Made by a program: the position numbers and the translations under genes
DNA from: Gammaproteobacteria bacterium
GTDB lineage: Bacteria; Pseudomonadota; Gammaproteobacteria; Pseudomonadales; Pseudomonadaceae
Assembly: GCA_018816095.1 (NCBI GenBank)
Contig: JAHIWP010000060.1
Coordinates: 21,579-85,578, forward strand
Reading direction: 5' to 3'
DNA length: 64,000 nucleotides
The notes under the pieces: generated by a model
Databases searched by the model: none
Told to the model about the DNA's origin: nothing
Seen by the model: the letters and a program-made list of their open reading frames with translations, nothing else
Shown: piece after piece, positions 18,645 through 27,954 of the stretch
Layout: every line of letters begins with the position of its first letter
Position numbering within the stretch: the first letter of the stretch is position 1

Positions 18645-19075
18645 GACTTGTCCTTCTGATCCTTACCCAGCAACTCCATCAGGCGCTGCGCAAACTCGGT
18701 CGAGGCCGGCTCGGCATCCGGCAAATGCACCGGTTCCTGCATCACATGTAACGAGGTGATGTTGCCTGGCGTCAGCCCCAGCAACACCTGCTCGCTCCCC
18801 ACCTGCACCAGCACCAAGCGATCGCGCGGCCCTAAGGCCTGGGTGGCCACCACTTTGATCACCTGACCACCACGCGGCACGATCCGCTGTACCCGGCGCA
18901 TCAGCCAGGCCAGCAGAAAGATCAAGCCGATCACCAGCAACAGACCCAGCAACAGCTGCACCAACTGCCCGCCCATACCCGAACTGGCAAGCGGGGCAGC
19001 GGCTTGTGCGGCGGGTTCGGCAGCCATTGCAGCAACAGGTAGAGCCAGCAGGCTCAGCAGGAGGGTTCTATACAT
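18641..19075 (-). CDS. fliO: Flagellar export assembly protein FliO
   Basis: This 144-residue protein has a signal-like N-terminus ([18 protein letters not shown]), one transmembrane helix ([22 protein letters not shown]) and a cytoplasmic domain with the FliO pattern [35 protein letters not shown]. FliO helps FliP assemble into the pore. It lies between fliN and fliP. Confidence 0.92.
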   Translation of the reverse strand: MYRTLLLSLLALPVAAMAAEPAAQAAAPLASSGMGGQLVQLLLGLLLVIGLIFLLAWLMRRVQRIVPRGGQVIKVVATQALGPRDRLVLVQVGSEQVLLGLTPGNITSLHVMQEPVHLPDAEPASTEFAQRLMELLGKDQKDKS

Positions 19076-19077
19076 GG

Positions 19078-19563
19078 TTAGCGCAACTTCTTGATGCGTT
19101 CGCTGGGGCTGATCACGTCAGTCAGACGAATGCCGAATTTCTCATTCACCACCACCACTTCGCCATGAGCAATCAGGGTGCCGTTGACCAACACATCCAG
19201 CGGCTCGCCGGCCAGACGATCCAACTCAACGACCGAGCCTTGATTGAGCTGCAGCAGGTTGCGAATGGTGATATCAGTGCTGCCGACTTCCATGGAGATC
19301 GACACCGGGATATCCAGAATCACATCCAGGTTCGGCCCATCCAGGTTAACCGGCAGGTTGTTCTTGGGCGCGCTGCCGAATTCTTCCATGGGCGCACGCG
19401 GGACCGAGGGTGCCGCATTGCTTGCAGCAAGCATGGCGTCGATATCGTCCTGCCCGGCATCGCCGGCCTCAGACAATGCAGCCGCCCACTCATCGGCAAG
19501 CGCCTGCTCTTCAGGGGAGCTGGCTTCTTCGCCGTCTTCGATATTATCGTTTTCGTCTGCCAT
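19078..19563 (-). CDS. fliN: Flagellar motor switch protein FliN
   Basis: It has 161 residues. The first 75 or so are acidic and variable; the C-terminal SpoA domain (LDVILDIPVSISMEVGSTDITIRNLLQLNQGSVVELDRLAGEPLDVLVNG) forms the C-ring base with FliM. It binds CheY-P and the FliH-FliI export ATPase. It is located between fliM and fliO. Confidence 0.96.
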   Translation of the reverse strand: MADENDNIEDGEEASSPEEQALADEWAAALSEAGDAGQDDIDAMLAASNAAPSVPRAPMEEFGSAPKNNLPVNLDGPNLDVILDIPVSISMEVGSTDITIRNLLQLNQGSVVELDRLAGEPLDVLVNGTLIAHGEVVVVNEKFGIRLTDVISPSERIKKLR

Positions 19564-19598
19564 CGTTTTTCCTCGGCTGGCGTGAATAGGGTTAACAG

Positions 19599-20570
19599 TT
19601 AACGCAGGCGCTCAATCGGATCGAGCACCTGCAACGCCAGGTTGCCTTTGTGGGCCCCTAGCTTGACCTTGAATGAAGGGACGCCGTTAGCGCAGAGCAC
19701 CATATTTTCTGGCAGCTCAACTGGGATCACATCGCCGGGCTGCATGTGCAATATGTCGCGCAATTTAAGCTGGCGCCGCGCGACGGTGGCACTCAGTGGC
19801 ACGCTCACACCGAGGATGTCTTCGCGCAGTGCCTTGATCCAACGCTCATCCTGATCGTCGACATCGGACTGGAAGCCCGCATCAAGCATCTCGCGGATCG
19901 GCTCGATCATCGAATACGGCATGGTGATATGCAGATCGCCGCCACCGCCGTCCAATTCGATATGGAAGGTCGACACCACAATCACTTCACTGGGGCTGAC
20001 GATGTTGGCCAGCGCCGGGTTCACTTCCGAGTTGACGTACTCGAAGTTGATATCCATCACCGCATGCCAGGCTTCTTTCAGGTCAACAAATGCCTGATCC
20101 AGCACCATGCGCACCACACGCAATTCGGTCGGGGTGAACTCACGCCCTTCAATCTTGGCGTGACGGCCGTCGCCGCCGAAGAAGTTGTCCACCAGTTTGA
20201 ACACCAGCTTGGCGTCGAGAATAAACAGGCCGGTGCCGCGTAGCGGCTTCATCTTCACCAGGTTGAGGCTGGTCGGCACATACAGCGAGTGCACGTACTC
20301 GCCAAACTTCATCACCTGCACGCCGCCCACCGCCACATCGGCAGAACGGCGCAGCAGGTTGAACATGCTGATGCGGGTATAGCGGGCGAAGCGCTCGTTG
20401 ATCATCTCAAGCGTCGGCATACGCCCACGGACAATACGGTCCTGGCTGGTCAGGTCATATTGCTTGACGCTTCCCGGTTCGGCTTCATCCTCGGTTTCAA
20501 CCAAGCCGTCATCCACGCCGTGTAACAGGGCATCGATTTCATCCTGGGAAAGCAGGTCTTGCACAGCCAT
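19599..20570 (-). CDS. fliM: Flagellar motor switch protein FliM
   Basis: This 323-residue C-ring protein binds CheY-P. The N-terminal CheY-binding peptide LLSQDEIDALLHG is intact. The CheC-like middle domain (about 40-225) contains LRGTGLFILDAKLVFKLVDNFFGGDG. The SpoA domain is at the C-terminus. It follows fliL by 13 bp. Confidence 0.97.
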   Translation of the reverse strand: MAVQDLLSQDEIDALLHGVDDGLVETEDEAEPGSVKQYDLTSQDRIVRGRMPTLEMINERFARYTRISMFNLLRRSADVAVGGVQVMKFGEYVHSLYVPTSLNLVKMKPLRGTGLFILDAKLVFKLVDNFFGGDGRHAKIEGREFTPTELRVVRMVLDQAFVDLKEAWHAVMDINFEYVNSEVNPALANIVSPSEVIVVSTFHIELDGGGGDLHITMPYSMIEPIREMLDAGFQSDVDDQDERWIKALREDILGVSVPLSATVARRQLKLRDILHMQPGDVIPVELPENMVLCANGVPSFKVKLGAHKGNLALQVLDPIERLR

Positions 20571-20583
20571 ATACCGCTCCTGG

Positions 20584-21111
20584 TTACTGCAATACGAGGT
20601 TGGTGAACAACACTTGCTCGATCGTGACCTTGCCGGTCTCTTTCTGCGCCAACTCCTGCACGCTGGCGGTGGCCTGCTGGCGCAGCATTTCCTTGCCCAC
20701 CGGGGTAATCAGGGAGGCGAAGTCCTGCCCGGAAAACAACATAACTAAACGGTTACGCAGCACCGGCATATGCACTTTGAGGGCATCTAGTGCGGCCTGG
20801 TCGCGCGTCATCAACGCAACGCTGACCTGCATATAGCGGGCGCGGCCCTGATAGTTGAAATTCACTACAAATGCCGGCGACAGCTCTTCATAGATAGCTG
20901 CCTGTTTGACTGGCGCTGCAGGCTCATCACTGGCGGCGGCCTTGGCCTCTTCAGCGCCCGCGTCATTCTTGCTCAAAAAGAACCAGGTGCCGCCCACGGA
21001 AAGACCTACAGCCAGCAGCACGGCGAGCACGATGATGATGATCAGCTTCATTTTGCCGGCTGGTTTCGCTTCGCCATCTGCCGGCGCTTGCGCTGCTTCT
21101 TTCTTAGCCAT
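20584..21111 (-). CDS. fliL: Flagellar basal body-associated protein FliL
   Basis: It has 175 residues: a short cytoplasmic tail, one membrane helix (KLIIIIVLAVLLAVGLSVGGTWFF) and a periplasmic domain ending VTIEQVLFTNLVLQ. FliL associates with stators. It is first in fliLMNOPQR-flhB, behind a sigma-54 promoter at 21162-21177. A perfect inverted repeat overlaps the poor ribosome site. Confidence 0.95.
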   Translation of the reverse strand: MAKKEAAQAPADGEAKPAGKMKLIIIIVLAVLLAVGLSVGGTWFFLSKNDAGAEEAKAAASDEPAAPVKQAAIYEELSPAFVVNFNYQGRARYMQVSVALMTRDQAALDALKVHMPVLRNRLVMLFSGQDFASLITPVGKEMLRQQATASVQELAQKETGKVTIEQVLFTNLVLQ

Positions 21112-21114
21112 GCC

Positions 21115-21131
21115 AATAATCCGTCATTATT
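21115..21131 (-). repeat. 17-bp inverted repeat at the fliL ribosome-binding region
   Basis: AATAAT and ATTATT are perfect arms around a 5-bp centre, ending 4 bp before the fliL ATG. On the minus strand it reads AATAATGACGGATTATT. It covers the likely Shine-Dalgarno GACGGA. It could be a protein site or a weak hairpin; no function can be shown. Confidence 0.6.
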
Positions 21132-21161
21132 CGGAGTTCTATCCGCTTTCAAAGGGTTGCG

Positions 21162-21177
21162 AGCAAGTGTTATGCCA
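21162..21177 (-). promoter_or_regulatory. Candidate sigma-54 promoter of fliL operon
   Basis: The minus strand reads TGGCAT-AACAC-TTGCT, with -24 GG and -12 GC at standard spacing and one mismatch in the -24 hexamer. The predicted start is near 21151, 40 bp before fliL. It lies beyond the fliK terminator, so the fliL operon is an independent unit. Confidence 0.7.
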
Positions 21178-21253
21178 GTCTGTCAACAGGCCTGCTCACT
21201 ACGGGTGGTCCAGCACCTTAAATAGGTGCGGCCAAGGCATCGGTAAGCGCACG

Positions 21254-21298
21254 CCCCAAACAAAACCGCCCGACTCCCACGCAATGGGAGCCGGGCGG
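21254..21298 (-). terminator. Intrinsic terminator after fliK
   Basis: The stem CCGCCCG.CTCCCA / TGGGAG.CGGGCGG (21266-21279 with 21285-21298) has a 5-nt loop and single opposed A/C mismatch. On the minus strand it is followed by TTTTGTTTGG. It lies 127 bp past the fliK stop and insulates the fliL promoter. Confidence 0.85.
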
Positions 21299-21424
21299 TA
21301 CGCAGTTTAGATCAGTGGGCCGTGCAACTACAGCGCCAAGCACCTCAGAACCTAACCAAAGCCGGCGGCGCATCGCCTGTCCTGCATTAATGCAGGCTGA
21401 TGCGGGCTAGCGGTTGCTACTCGC

Positions 21425-22678
21425 TCAAGCGTAATAGTCGACCAGGCCACGGGCGCTCCCCGCGTTTGGCCGCGCTGATTCAACAGTGCTCACATGCAGT
21501 TCTTCGTCCGCGCCCGATCGCTCACCCGAGGCACCACCACGCCCTCTGCCGTCACCACCATCCTGACCTTGCCAACCGCGGTTCAGCGACTGATCGGAAA
21601 CGCTCACGTCCAGCTGGTTCATGCCTTGCTGGGCGAACAGCTCACGCAGGCGATGCATCTGCGCATCCAAGGCTTCACGCACGCCCGCATGGGGGCTGGC
21701 AAAGGTCACCTGGCTCTGTTCTTGGTTGACGCTAATGCGCACCTCCAGGCGCCCCAACTCGGCCGGATCGAGTTGAATTTCGGCAGATTTGAGATTCTGG
21801 CTGGACATCACCATCACTCGATCCACTACCGCCTCACTCCAACCGCCCTGCTGCATGGGCACCGGCTGCCCAACCACAACCGGCGCACGCGCAGAGAGTG
21901 GGCTTTGTTGGCCAATGGCCTGACTCAGCGCATTGAGTTTGCTGACAAAGTTCTCAGGCGAATTGTTCGCCGTGCCCTCCTTCAGCGCTTCCAGGCTTTT
22001 GCCGGTAAGGGCCTCAAGCTGTATGTCCGAGAGCTCGAGCGCATCGCCTTCAACTGGCGCCTCATCCTGCAGCAGCTGACTGGCCAGCATACCCTGACTC
22101 GCGCTCTGCGTTGCCTGATTAGCCTGCGCCAAAGGTGTAGCGGCTTGTTCCGCCAACGTTTTTTCCTTCGCCCCCATCTCCAATGCCATACGCACTGCTG
22201 GCAGTTGGTTGAGCGCATCCAACTCAGCGTCAAAGCTGGCCTCGGTCATACTCGCAGGCCCTGAACTGGTCAACCCGCTGGTTACCAGCAAGGGCGCAGG
22301 CGCACTGTCGGGCGCGAGCCCTTGCGGCGGCAGTTCACCGGTTATACCGAGCAACAACAGCGGATCAAGCGCATCCGCCTCGCTTGCCGGGTCACTCGGC
22401 AAAGGCTTGCCGCTATCGGCAAGCTCGCCAGGCACAGTGACAGCAACAACCTGCGGCTCATCGTCTTGCTGCTCTTTCGGTTTACTCTCGCGCGCAGGCT
22501 TTGCGGCAGCATCGTTACGCTCGACCGCCTTGGCCTGACGCTCCTTGGCGTACACCTGGGAAAAGCTGGATGCCTCGTTTTTATTGGCCTGCGCGGGTTT
22601 TTCCGGCGGCTTTGCTGCAGCAGCCTTAGGCTTTACGGCAGGTGCCGATTTAAGCAGCAGATCGGGGGCAACGGACAT
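21425..22678 (-). CDS. fliK: Flagellar hook-length control protein FliK
   Basis: It has 417 residues from the ATG at 22678, which has GGAGAG 6 nt upstream; earlier in-frame starts have none. The N-terminal half is Ala/Pro/Lys-rich and disordered, the ruler portion. The C-terminal Flg_hook domain (about 290-370) has the classic AEIQLDPAELGRLEVRISV core and AHAGVREALDAQMHRLRELF. Gly/Arg-rich residues follow. FliK is secreted during hook growth and triggers FlhB switching. It has its own sigma-54-like promoter and terminator. Confidence 0.94.
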   Translation of the reverse strand: MSVAPDLLLKSAPAVKPKAAAAKPPEKPAQANKNEASSFSQVYAKERQAKAVERNDAAAKPARESKPKEQQDDEPQVVAVTVPGELADSGKPLPSDPASEADALDPLLLLGITGELPPQGLAPDSAPAPLLVTSGLTSSGPASMTEASFDAELDALNQLPAVRMALEMGAKEKTLAEQAATPLAQANQATQSASQGMLASQLLQDEAPVEGDALELSDIQLEALTGKSLEALKEGTANNSPENFVSKLNALSQAIGQQSPLSARAPVVVGQPVPMQQGGWSEAVVDRVMVMSSQNLKSAEIQLDPAELGRLEVRISVNQEQSQVTFASPHAGVREALDAQMHRLRELFAQQGMNQLDVSVSDQSLNRGWQGQDGGDGRGRGGASGERSGADEELHVSTVESARPNAGSARGLVDYYA

Positions 22679-22715
22679 GGATACTCTCCGCTCGGGGTTG
22701 GTCGTGCAGAGGCAA

Positions 22716-22732
22716 TTGCAAGGGGCGGGCCA
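22716..22732 (-). promoter_or_regulatory. Candidate sigma-54 promoter of fliK
   Basis: The minus strand reads TGGCCC-GCCCC-TTGCAA, one mismatch from TGGCAC-N5-TTGCA. It lies in the hptB-fliK gap, about 40 bp upstream of the fliK start. In P. aeruginosa fliK belongs to the FleR/RpoN class of flagellar genes, which fits. Confidence 0.7.
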
Positions 22733-22792
22733 ACTCATTGGCGTAGCAATAAACAAGGCAGGTATGCAGCAGGCGCCTGCTCAGCAGCAAAA

Positions 22793-23146
22793 CTAATGCC
22801 GATAACGCTGGCGCTCGGACTTCAGCAAGATGCGCACAATGGCAAACTCACGCTCAACCTGCTCAACCAGCTCAGGGGCTTGCGCCAATTGCTCGCGCCG
22901 CGCGGCCTCTTCCAGTTGCCTGCAAAGCCCTGCGAGCATCAGCGCCCCCATATTGCTGCAACTGCCTTTAAAACTGTGGGCGGCCAGTCGCAGGCTCTGT
23001 GCATCCGTCGCCTGCTCAGCCTGGCGCAGCGACAGTAGGCGCTCTTCGGAGTCGATCAGAAAGGTATCCAGCAACACTGGATATTCATCTTCCATAACGT
23101 CCTGCAATGCCAGCAACACGGTGCTATCAAGATGAATATCGGACAA
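22793..23146 (-). CDS. hptB: Histidine phosphotransfer protein HptB
   Basis: This 117-residue single HPt domain has the phosphorylatable His57 in LRLAAHSFKGSCSNMGA. In P. aeruginosa HptB receives phosphate from several hybrid kinases and passes it to HsbR. It is the third gene of hsbA-hsbR-hptB, 30 bp after hsbR, here placed inside the flagellar cluster. Confidence 0.92.
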   Translation of the reverse strand: MSDIHLDSTVLLALQDVMEDEYPVLLDTFLIDSEERLLSLRQAEQATDAQSLRLAAHSFKGSCSNMGALMLAGLCRQLEEAARREQLAQAPELVEQVEREFAIVRILLKSERQRYRH

Positions 23147-23176
23147 CGTCTCACTCCCTGGGCGTTATTGCGTCGA

Positions 23177-24871
23177 TTATGCCCTAGGCTGCCAAGAAAA
23201 CTCCACGCGCACCCCGGACTCGCCGTCACCCCAACTGCAACGCTCACTCAATCGCCTGACCAGCGCCAGCCCGCGCCCGCTTAGGCGATGGGTATCGCTC
23301 GACTGCGCTGACACCTGCGACGTATTAAAGCCCGAGCCACTGTCCTCGACGCGGACAATCAAACGCCCGCCAGCACCCTCGGGGATTAATTGCAGATGAA
23401 AACGCACAAACCCGTCCACCAGCGTGGCCAGCCGCATGCTGCGCTGGCGGTAATATTCGGCAAACCCCTCTGCATTCGCCTTGAGCGCAGAATCCAGACC
23501 CAGCACGCCATGTTCCAAGGCGTTCGAATACAGCTCGGCCAGTACACTGAACAGGGCACCGCCCTGGGGTCGCAGCCCTTGCACCTCTAACAGCAGCTGC
23601 AAGAGAAACGGTAAAGGATTGAAATGCCGCAGGGTTTCACCGCGAAACTCGAAATTCGCCGACCAGTCCAGTGAGTGACTCTGGCCATTGTCCGCAAAAG
23701 CCAGTGGCGGCCGGTTCAGCGTGGCCTGATCGACCAGGCTGACCTCAACAAGGCTGACATCATCCTGTTGCTCACCACTGAAATGCGTCAGCGCCTGTTG
23801 GATTTCAGCAAACAGCTGCGCCTGCTGCCGGTTGGCACGAAACACCTCAAGCAAACGTTCCTCACCAAACAGCTCACCCTGCTTATTGCACGCTTCCAGC
23901 ACACCATCGGAGAGCAGGAAAACCCGATCACCCAGCGCCAGCGGGTAGACCTCGTACTTGTCATTGAACGCGCCAGGCTCAAGCACGCCCAGCGGCAAGT
24001 GCCGCGACACCAACGGTATCCGCTCGCCATTGCCGCGCAGCAGATAACCATCCGGCAAGCCACCACCCCACACCTCGACCACCTGGCGCTGGAAGCTGAT
24101 GTTCAGAATGCTCGCACAGCAAAACACGCCCACGGGCAGGATGTGTTTGAGCTTGGCGTTGATTTCACGCAGCACTTCGGCCAGGGAGTAGCCCTTGGCT
24201 GTCATGCCATAAAACACCTCGGCCAAGGGCATCGCGCCAATCGCCGCCGGCAAGCCATGCCCGGTGAAATCACCGAGCAGCACATGCATGCCACCGGAGG
24301 GTTTGAACGCAGCGAGCAGTAGATCGCCGTTAAACACCGCATAGGGCGATTGCAGGTAGCGGATATTCGGCGCATCCAGGCAACCGGAATGGGTCACCTT
24401 GTCGAATACCGCCTTGGCCACCCGTTGCTCGTTGAGCAGATGCTCGTTGTGCATGGCAATCAGATCGCGCTGCTGCAAGACTGTGTCCTGCAAGCGCCGC
24501 AGGCGGTCCATCGCGTTGATCTTGGCCTCAAGAATGACCCGATTGTAGGGCTTGGCCAGAAAGTCATCACCGCCGGCCTCCAGGCAACGCACTAAGGCTT
24601 CGCCTTCGGTCAGGGAGGTCAGAAAAATGATCGGCACCAGTTCTTCACCAGCAGCCTGCTTGATTCGACGTGCGGCGTCGAAGCCATCCATCACCGGCAT
24701 CAGGGCATCCATCAGCACCAGCTGTGGACGCTCCTGCTCGAACAATGCCACCGCCTCAAGGCCATTGCTGGCCGTCAGCACCCGGTGTCCCTGGCGGCTG
24801 ACAATGGTCGACAGCAGCATGCGGTCGGCAGCATTGTCCTCGGCGATCAGAATGGACAGGCGCTCTGGCAT
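23177..24871 (-). CDS. hsbR: Response regulator HsbR with PP2C phosphatase and HATPase kinase domains
   Basis: It has 564 residues. The receiver domain (1-120) has acceptor Asp55 (LVLMDALMPVMDG). A SpoIIE/PP2C-like phosphatase domain (about 170-385) contains LLGDFTGHGLPAAIGAMPLAEVF and FLLSDGVLEA. An anti-sigma type HATPase domain (about 425-564) contains ELYSNALEHG and VRVEDSGSGF. Known HsbR dephosphorylates or phosphorylates HsbA depending on its own phosphorylation by HptB. It lies 14 bp after hsbA. Confidence 0.92.
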   Translation of the reverse strand: MPERLSILIAEDNAADRMLLSTIVSRQGHRVLTASNGLEAVALFEQERPQLVLMDALMPVMDGFDAARRIKQAAGEELVPIIFLTSLTEGEALVRCLEAGGDDFLAKPYNRVILEAKINAMDRLRRLQDTVLQQRDLIAMHNEHLLNEQRVAKAVFDKVTHSGCLDAPNIRYLQSPYAVFNGDLLLAAFKPSGGMHVLLGDFTGHGLPAAIGAMPLAEVFYGMTAKGYSLAEVLREINAKLKHILPVGVFCCASILNISFQRQVVEVWGGGLPDGYLLRGNGERIPLVSRHLPLGVLEPGAFNDKYEVYPLALGDRVFLLSDGVLEACNKQGELFGEERLLEVFRANRQQAQLFAEIQQALTHFSGEQQDDVSLVEVSLVDQATLNRPPLAFADNGQSHSLDWSANFEFRGETLRHFNPLPFLLQLLLEVQGLRPQGGALFSVLAELYSNALEHGVLGLDSALKANAEGFAEYYRQRSMRLATLVDGFVRFHLQLIPEGAGGRLIVRVEDSGSGFNTSQVSAQSSDTHRLSGRGLALVRRLSERCSWGDGESGVRVEFSWQPRA

Positions 24872-24885
24872 GGCATGCGCCCCGA

Positions 24886-25191
24886 TCAGGTGATTTTGAA
24901 CAGCTGCTCGAAGTTCGAGATCGCGAGGATTTTGCGCACATCCGGGTTGCAGTTGCGCAAGCTGATCTGCGCACTGTCGCCGCCGGCGTGATCACGCAGC
25001 AACAGCAACATACCCAGCGCTGAGCTGTCCAGGTAAGTGGTGCCCTTAAGATCGACAACATAGCGCTGCGGCGTAGTGCTGACGCGCTCATAGGCATTGC
25101 GAAATTCCTGATGCGCAGCGAAATCGAAGCGGCCCTGAATCACAATGGTCAGCTCTTGCCCATCGGATGAGGGCTGCGAGGTGATTGCCAT
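24886..25191 (-). CDS. hsbA: Anti-anti-sigma factor HsbA (STAS domain)
   Basis: This is a 101-residue STAS domain with the phosphorylation site in TTYLDSSALGMLLL (Ser56/Ser57). In P. aeruginosa unphosphorylated HsbA binds FlgM and thereby frees FliA, while the phosphorylated form acts with the diguanylate cyclase HsbD. A strong AAAGGAG precedes the ATG. The 146-bp gap to fliJ probably holds its promoter; I could not pick a convincing box. Confidence 0.92.
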   Translation of the reverse strand: MAITSQPSSDGQELTIVIQGRFDFAAHQEFRNAYERVSTTPQRYVVDLKGTTYLDSSALGMLLLLRDHAGGDSAQISLRNCNPDVRKILAISNFEQLFKIT

Positions 25192-25337
25192 GAATTACTC
25201 CTTTAACAAATAGACTCGGGCGCATGTTCGAGTATGCCAAGCGGCACGTTATGCACAGTCAAGATGTAGCATCGCAAAGCCTGTGCGGCAACTGTTTAGG
25301 CGGTATTGAGTGGTGATTCAAGCCGTTATATCGACGC

Positions 25338-25790
25338 CTAATACTGGGAATCACGGGCCACTAAGCGCTGCGAGAGTTCATCAAGCAACTTCTGTTCGCG
25401 CTTGTCTTCGGCCAGTCGCGCTTCGTCCTGATAACGCTTGACCAGTTTGCGCAGCCCTTCCATGCGGGCGTAGCGCTGTTGCCAGATATCACGCACCTTG
25501 TCCATATTGGCGCGGTGCCAATCGACACTGTTGCGCTGCTGGCCGATAGCACCTTCCAACTGGGTGAGAAAGCGCTGGTAGTTCATCAGCCACTGCCCAG
25601 AAACACCGCGCTGGCCTTCACTGATCCATTGCTGCTGATAATCACCGCGGTAGCGCTCCAAGTCCCCCAGCTGCACTTCAGCCTGACGCAATAAGCCCTG
25701 ACAATGGCCCAGCTGCAACGCGGCCTCGCGCTCGGCACGCTCGGCCATGACTACCACGGGAGCCAACCGCGCCGCGCGGCTTTGCGCCAT
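25338..25790 (-). CDS. fliJ: Flagellar export chaperone-like protein FliJ
   Basis: At 150 residues it is predicted almost wholly helical and coiled-coil (REAALQLGHCQGLLRQAEVQLGDLERYRGDYQQQW, QRYARMEGLRKLVKRYQDEARLAEDKREQKLLDELSQRL). FliJ inserts into the FliI hexamer like a rotor stalk and couples it to FlhA. It follows fliI by 3 bp and is the last gene of the fliE operon. Confidence 0.93.
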   Translation of the reverse strand: MAQSRAARLAPVVVMAERAEREAALQLGHCQGLLRQAEVQLGDLERYRGDYQQQWISEGQRGVSGQWLMNYQRFLTQLEGAIGQQRNSVDWHRANMDKVRDIWQQRYARMEGLRKLVKRYQDEARLAEDKREQKLLDELSQRLVARDSQY

Positions 25791-25793
25791 GGC

Positions 25794-27155
25794 TTAGTTG
25801 CCCGCCGCGCCAGGGTTGAAGGTGGCAGCGAGCATCGCACTGCTGTTTTCCAGGCTTTCATTGTCGTGCAGGCCCTGCCGCAAGTATCTGACCATGGCCG
25901 GCTGACGGGCGATGGCCAGGTCGGTATCCGCGTCGCCCCCCGACACATAAGCACCCACGCTGATCAGGTCGCGACTCTGCTGATAACGCGACCACAACTG
26001 CTTAAAGCGCTGCGACAGGCGCAGATGTTCGGCACTGACCACCTGCGGCATCACCCGGCTGATCGAGGCTTCAATATCAATGGCGGGGTAGTGCCCCTCC
26101 TCGGCCAAGCGTCGCGACAACACGATATGCCCATCGAGCACCCCACGGGCGGCATCGGCAATCGGGTCTTGCTGATCGTCCCCCTCACTGAGCACGGTGT
26201 AGAAGGCGGTAATCGAGCCGCCGCCCTCCTCGGCATTACCGGCACGTTCCACCAGTTTGGGCAGGCGAGCAAATACCGACGGCGGATAGCCCTTGGTCGC
26301 TGGCGGCTCGCCAATGGCCAGGGCGATTTCGCGCTGCGCTTGAGCAAAACGGGTCAGCGAATCCATCAGCAGCAGTACGTTCTTGCCTTTGTCGCGGAAG
26401 TATTCGGCTATTCGCGTGCAATACATGGCGGCACGCAGACGCATCAGCGGCGCGTCATCGGCTGGCGAAGCCACCACCACGGAGCGTTTAAGGCCCTCGT
26501 GACCGAGAATCTCATCGATAAATTCTTTTACTTCACGACCCCGCTCACCGATCAGCCCGACCACGATAATGTCGGCCTCGGTAAAGCGCGTCATCATGCC
26601 CAGCAGCACCGACTTACCCACACCGGTACCGGCAAACAGGCCAAGACGCTGACCGCGGCCGACGGTCAGCAAGCCATTGATCGAGCGGATACCAACATCC
26701 AGCGGTTCACTGATGGGATTACGCTTGAGCGGATTGATCGTCGGGCCATCCATCGGCACCCAGTCTTCGGCCTTCATCCCGCCTTTGCCGTCGAGCGCGC
26801 GGCCGGTGCCATCGAGAACCCGACCGAGCATCGACATGCCCATGGGCAGTCGGCCGGTATCCGGCAGCGGCACCACACGCGCACCGGGGGCGATACCGGC
26901 CAGACTGCCGACCGGCATCAAGAAGATTTTGCCATTGGAAAAACCCATCACCTCGGCTTCGACCTGCACCGGGTGATAGCTGTCATCGTTGATCACCAGA
27001 CAACGGCTGCCGAGTGCAGCACGCAGGCCTTCGGCTTCCAGGGTCAGACCGACCATGCGCAGCAAGCGGCCTTCAACCTGCGGCTGAGTCGGCAGCGCTA
27101 CGACATTGCTGTAACCGGCCAGGCGCTTGGCAAAGCTGATCCGTTCAAGGCGCAT
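25794..27155 (-). CDS. fliI: Flagellum-specific ATP synthase FliI
   Basis: It has 453 residues from the ATG at 27155, inside the end of fliH. This export ATPase is related to F1-beta. The P-loop [17 protein letters not shown] and Walker [22 protein letters not shown] are intact, as is the catalytic Glu region ([15 protein letters not shown]). The C-terminal helical domain ends [10 protein letters not shown]. It energises substrate unloading with FliH and FliJ. Confidence 0.96.
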   Translation of the reverse strand: MRLERISFAKRLAGYSNVVALPTQPQVEGRLLRMVGLTLEAEGLRAALGSRCLVINDDSYHPVQVEAEVMGFSNGKIFLMPVGSLAGIAPGARVVPLPDTGRLPMGMSMLGRVLDGTGRALDGKGGMKAEDWVPMDGPTINPLKRNPISEPLDVGIRSINGLLTVGRGQRLGLFAGTGVGKSVLLGMMTRFTEADIIVVGLIGERGREVKEFIDEILGHEGLKRSVVVASPADDAPLMRLRAAMYCTRIAEYFRDKGKNVLLLMDSLTRFAQAQREIALAIGEPPATKGYPPSVFARLPKLVERAGNAEEGGGSITAFYTVLSEGDDQQDPIADAARGVLDGHIVLSRRLAEEGHYPAIDIEASISRVMPQVVSAEHLRLSQRFKQLWSRYQQSRDLISVGAYVSGGDADTDLAIARQPAMVRYLRQGLHDNESLENSSAMLAATFNPGAAGN

Positions 27156-27951
27156 CCGCAATCATCTCGGGGGCATCCAGGTCAGTTTGCAGGTCGGCTT
27201 CCAGCGGGTGCATGGCCTGCTCGCGCTGCTGTTCAAACAACTGCTTAATGGCCTGATTCAGTCGGGTTTCCACCGTGGCATCAATGCGGCTGAGTTCGCT
27301 TTCCACCCGACAACCGCCGGGCAGCAAAGCGGCATCTTCGAGAATTCGCCAACTCTCTTCATGGCGCTCGCGCAGGGCTTTAACCATCTCGAAATCTTGC
27401 GGATTAAGGTGAATGCGGATATTGCCCGCGCCCATCGGCAGCAGCTTCAACGCCTCGCTGAGCACCTGACGAATCTGGCTGGAATCACTGACCAACTCAC
27501 GCTGAATCACCTGGCGCACGATCTGCTCAAGCAGCTTGATCAGCCCTTCTTCGAGCTGCTGATCCTGCCCGGCGATCGGCTCGAACAGGTGAGTCATAAG
27601 CTGCTCCAGCCCAGCTATTTTTGCCGCCAAGGCCACATCGGCGTCCTGTTTGGCTTTTAGCTGGCCTGCATGGAAGCCGTCTTTTTCGCCGGTGGCAAAC
27701 CCCTCGTTGTAGGCGTCCTGACGGATTGCCTCCAACTCATCCAACGTCAAAGGCTTGACGTCTTCTAGAGCCACCTCTTCGCTGTCGGCCTGCGCGGGTT
27801 CGCTCGTTTCAGCGGTCGGTTCAACAGCCTGTTCTTCTGCGCTGGGTTCAGGCGTTGGCGCATGCGGGTCAAAGCTGGGCAACGCCCAGACGTTAACGCC
27901 TCTTAGATCCTTGGCGCGAATCAGCTCACTCGCCGGTTCTTTACTGGACAT
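27145..27951 (-). CDS. fliH: Flagellar assembly protein FliH
   Basis: It has 268 residues. An acidic, low-complexity N-terminal part ([21 protein letters not shown]) is followed by the FliH/YscL stalk ([51 protein letters not shown]). The globular C-domain binds FliI. FliH regulates FliI and docks it to FliN. It starts 3 bp after fliG and overlaps fliI by 11 bp. Confidence 0.93.
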   Translation of the reverse strand: MSSKEPASELIRAKDLRGVNVWALPSFDPHAPTPEPSAEEQAVEPTAETSEPAQADSEEVALEDVKPLTLDELEAIRQDAYNEGFATGEKDGFHAGQLKAKQDADVALAAKIAGLEQLMTHLFEPIAGQDQQLEEGLIKLLEQIVRQVIQRELVSDSSQIRQVLSEALKLLPMGAGNIRIHLNPQDFEMVKALRERHEESWRILEDAALLPGGCRVESELSRIDATVETRLNQAIKQLFEQQREQAMHPLEADLQTDLDAPEMIADAP

Positions 27952-27954
27952 TGC

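Noticed and set aside
25192-25337. Sigma-54 promoter in front of hsbA
   Set aside because: TGGCAT is present but no TTGC box follows at the required distance.
25704-27248. 514-codon open frame antisense to fliI/fliH
   Set aside because: It is the reverse-complement shadow of well-conserved fliI; composition is His/Gln/Arg-rich with no recognisable domain.
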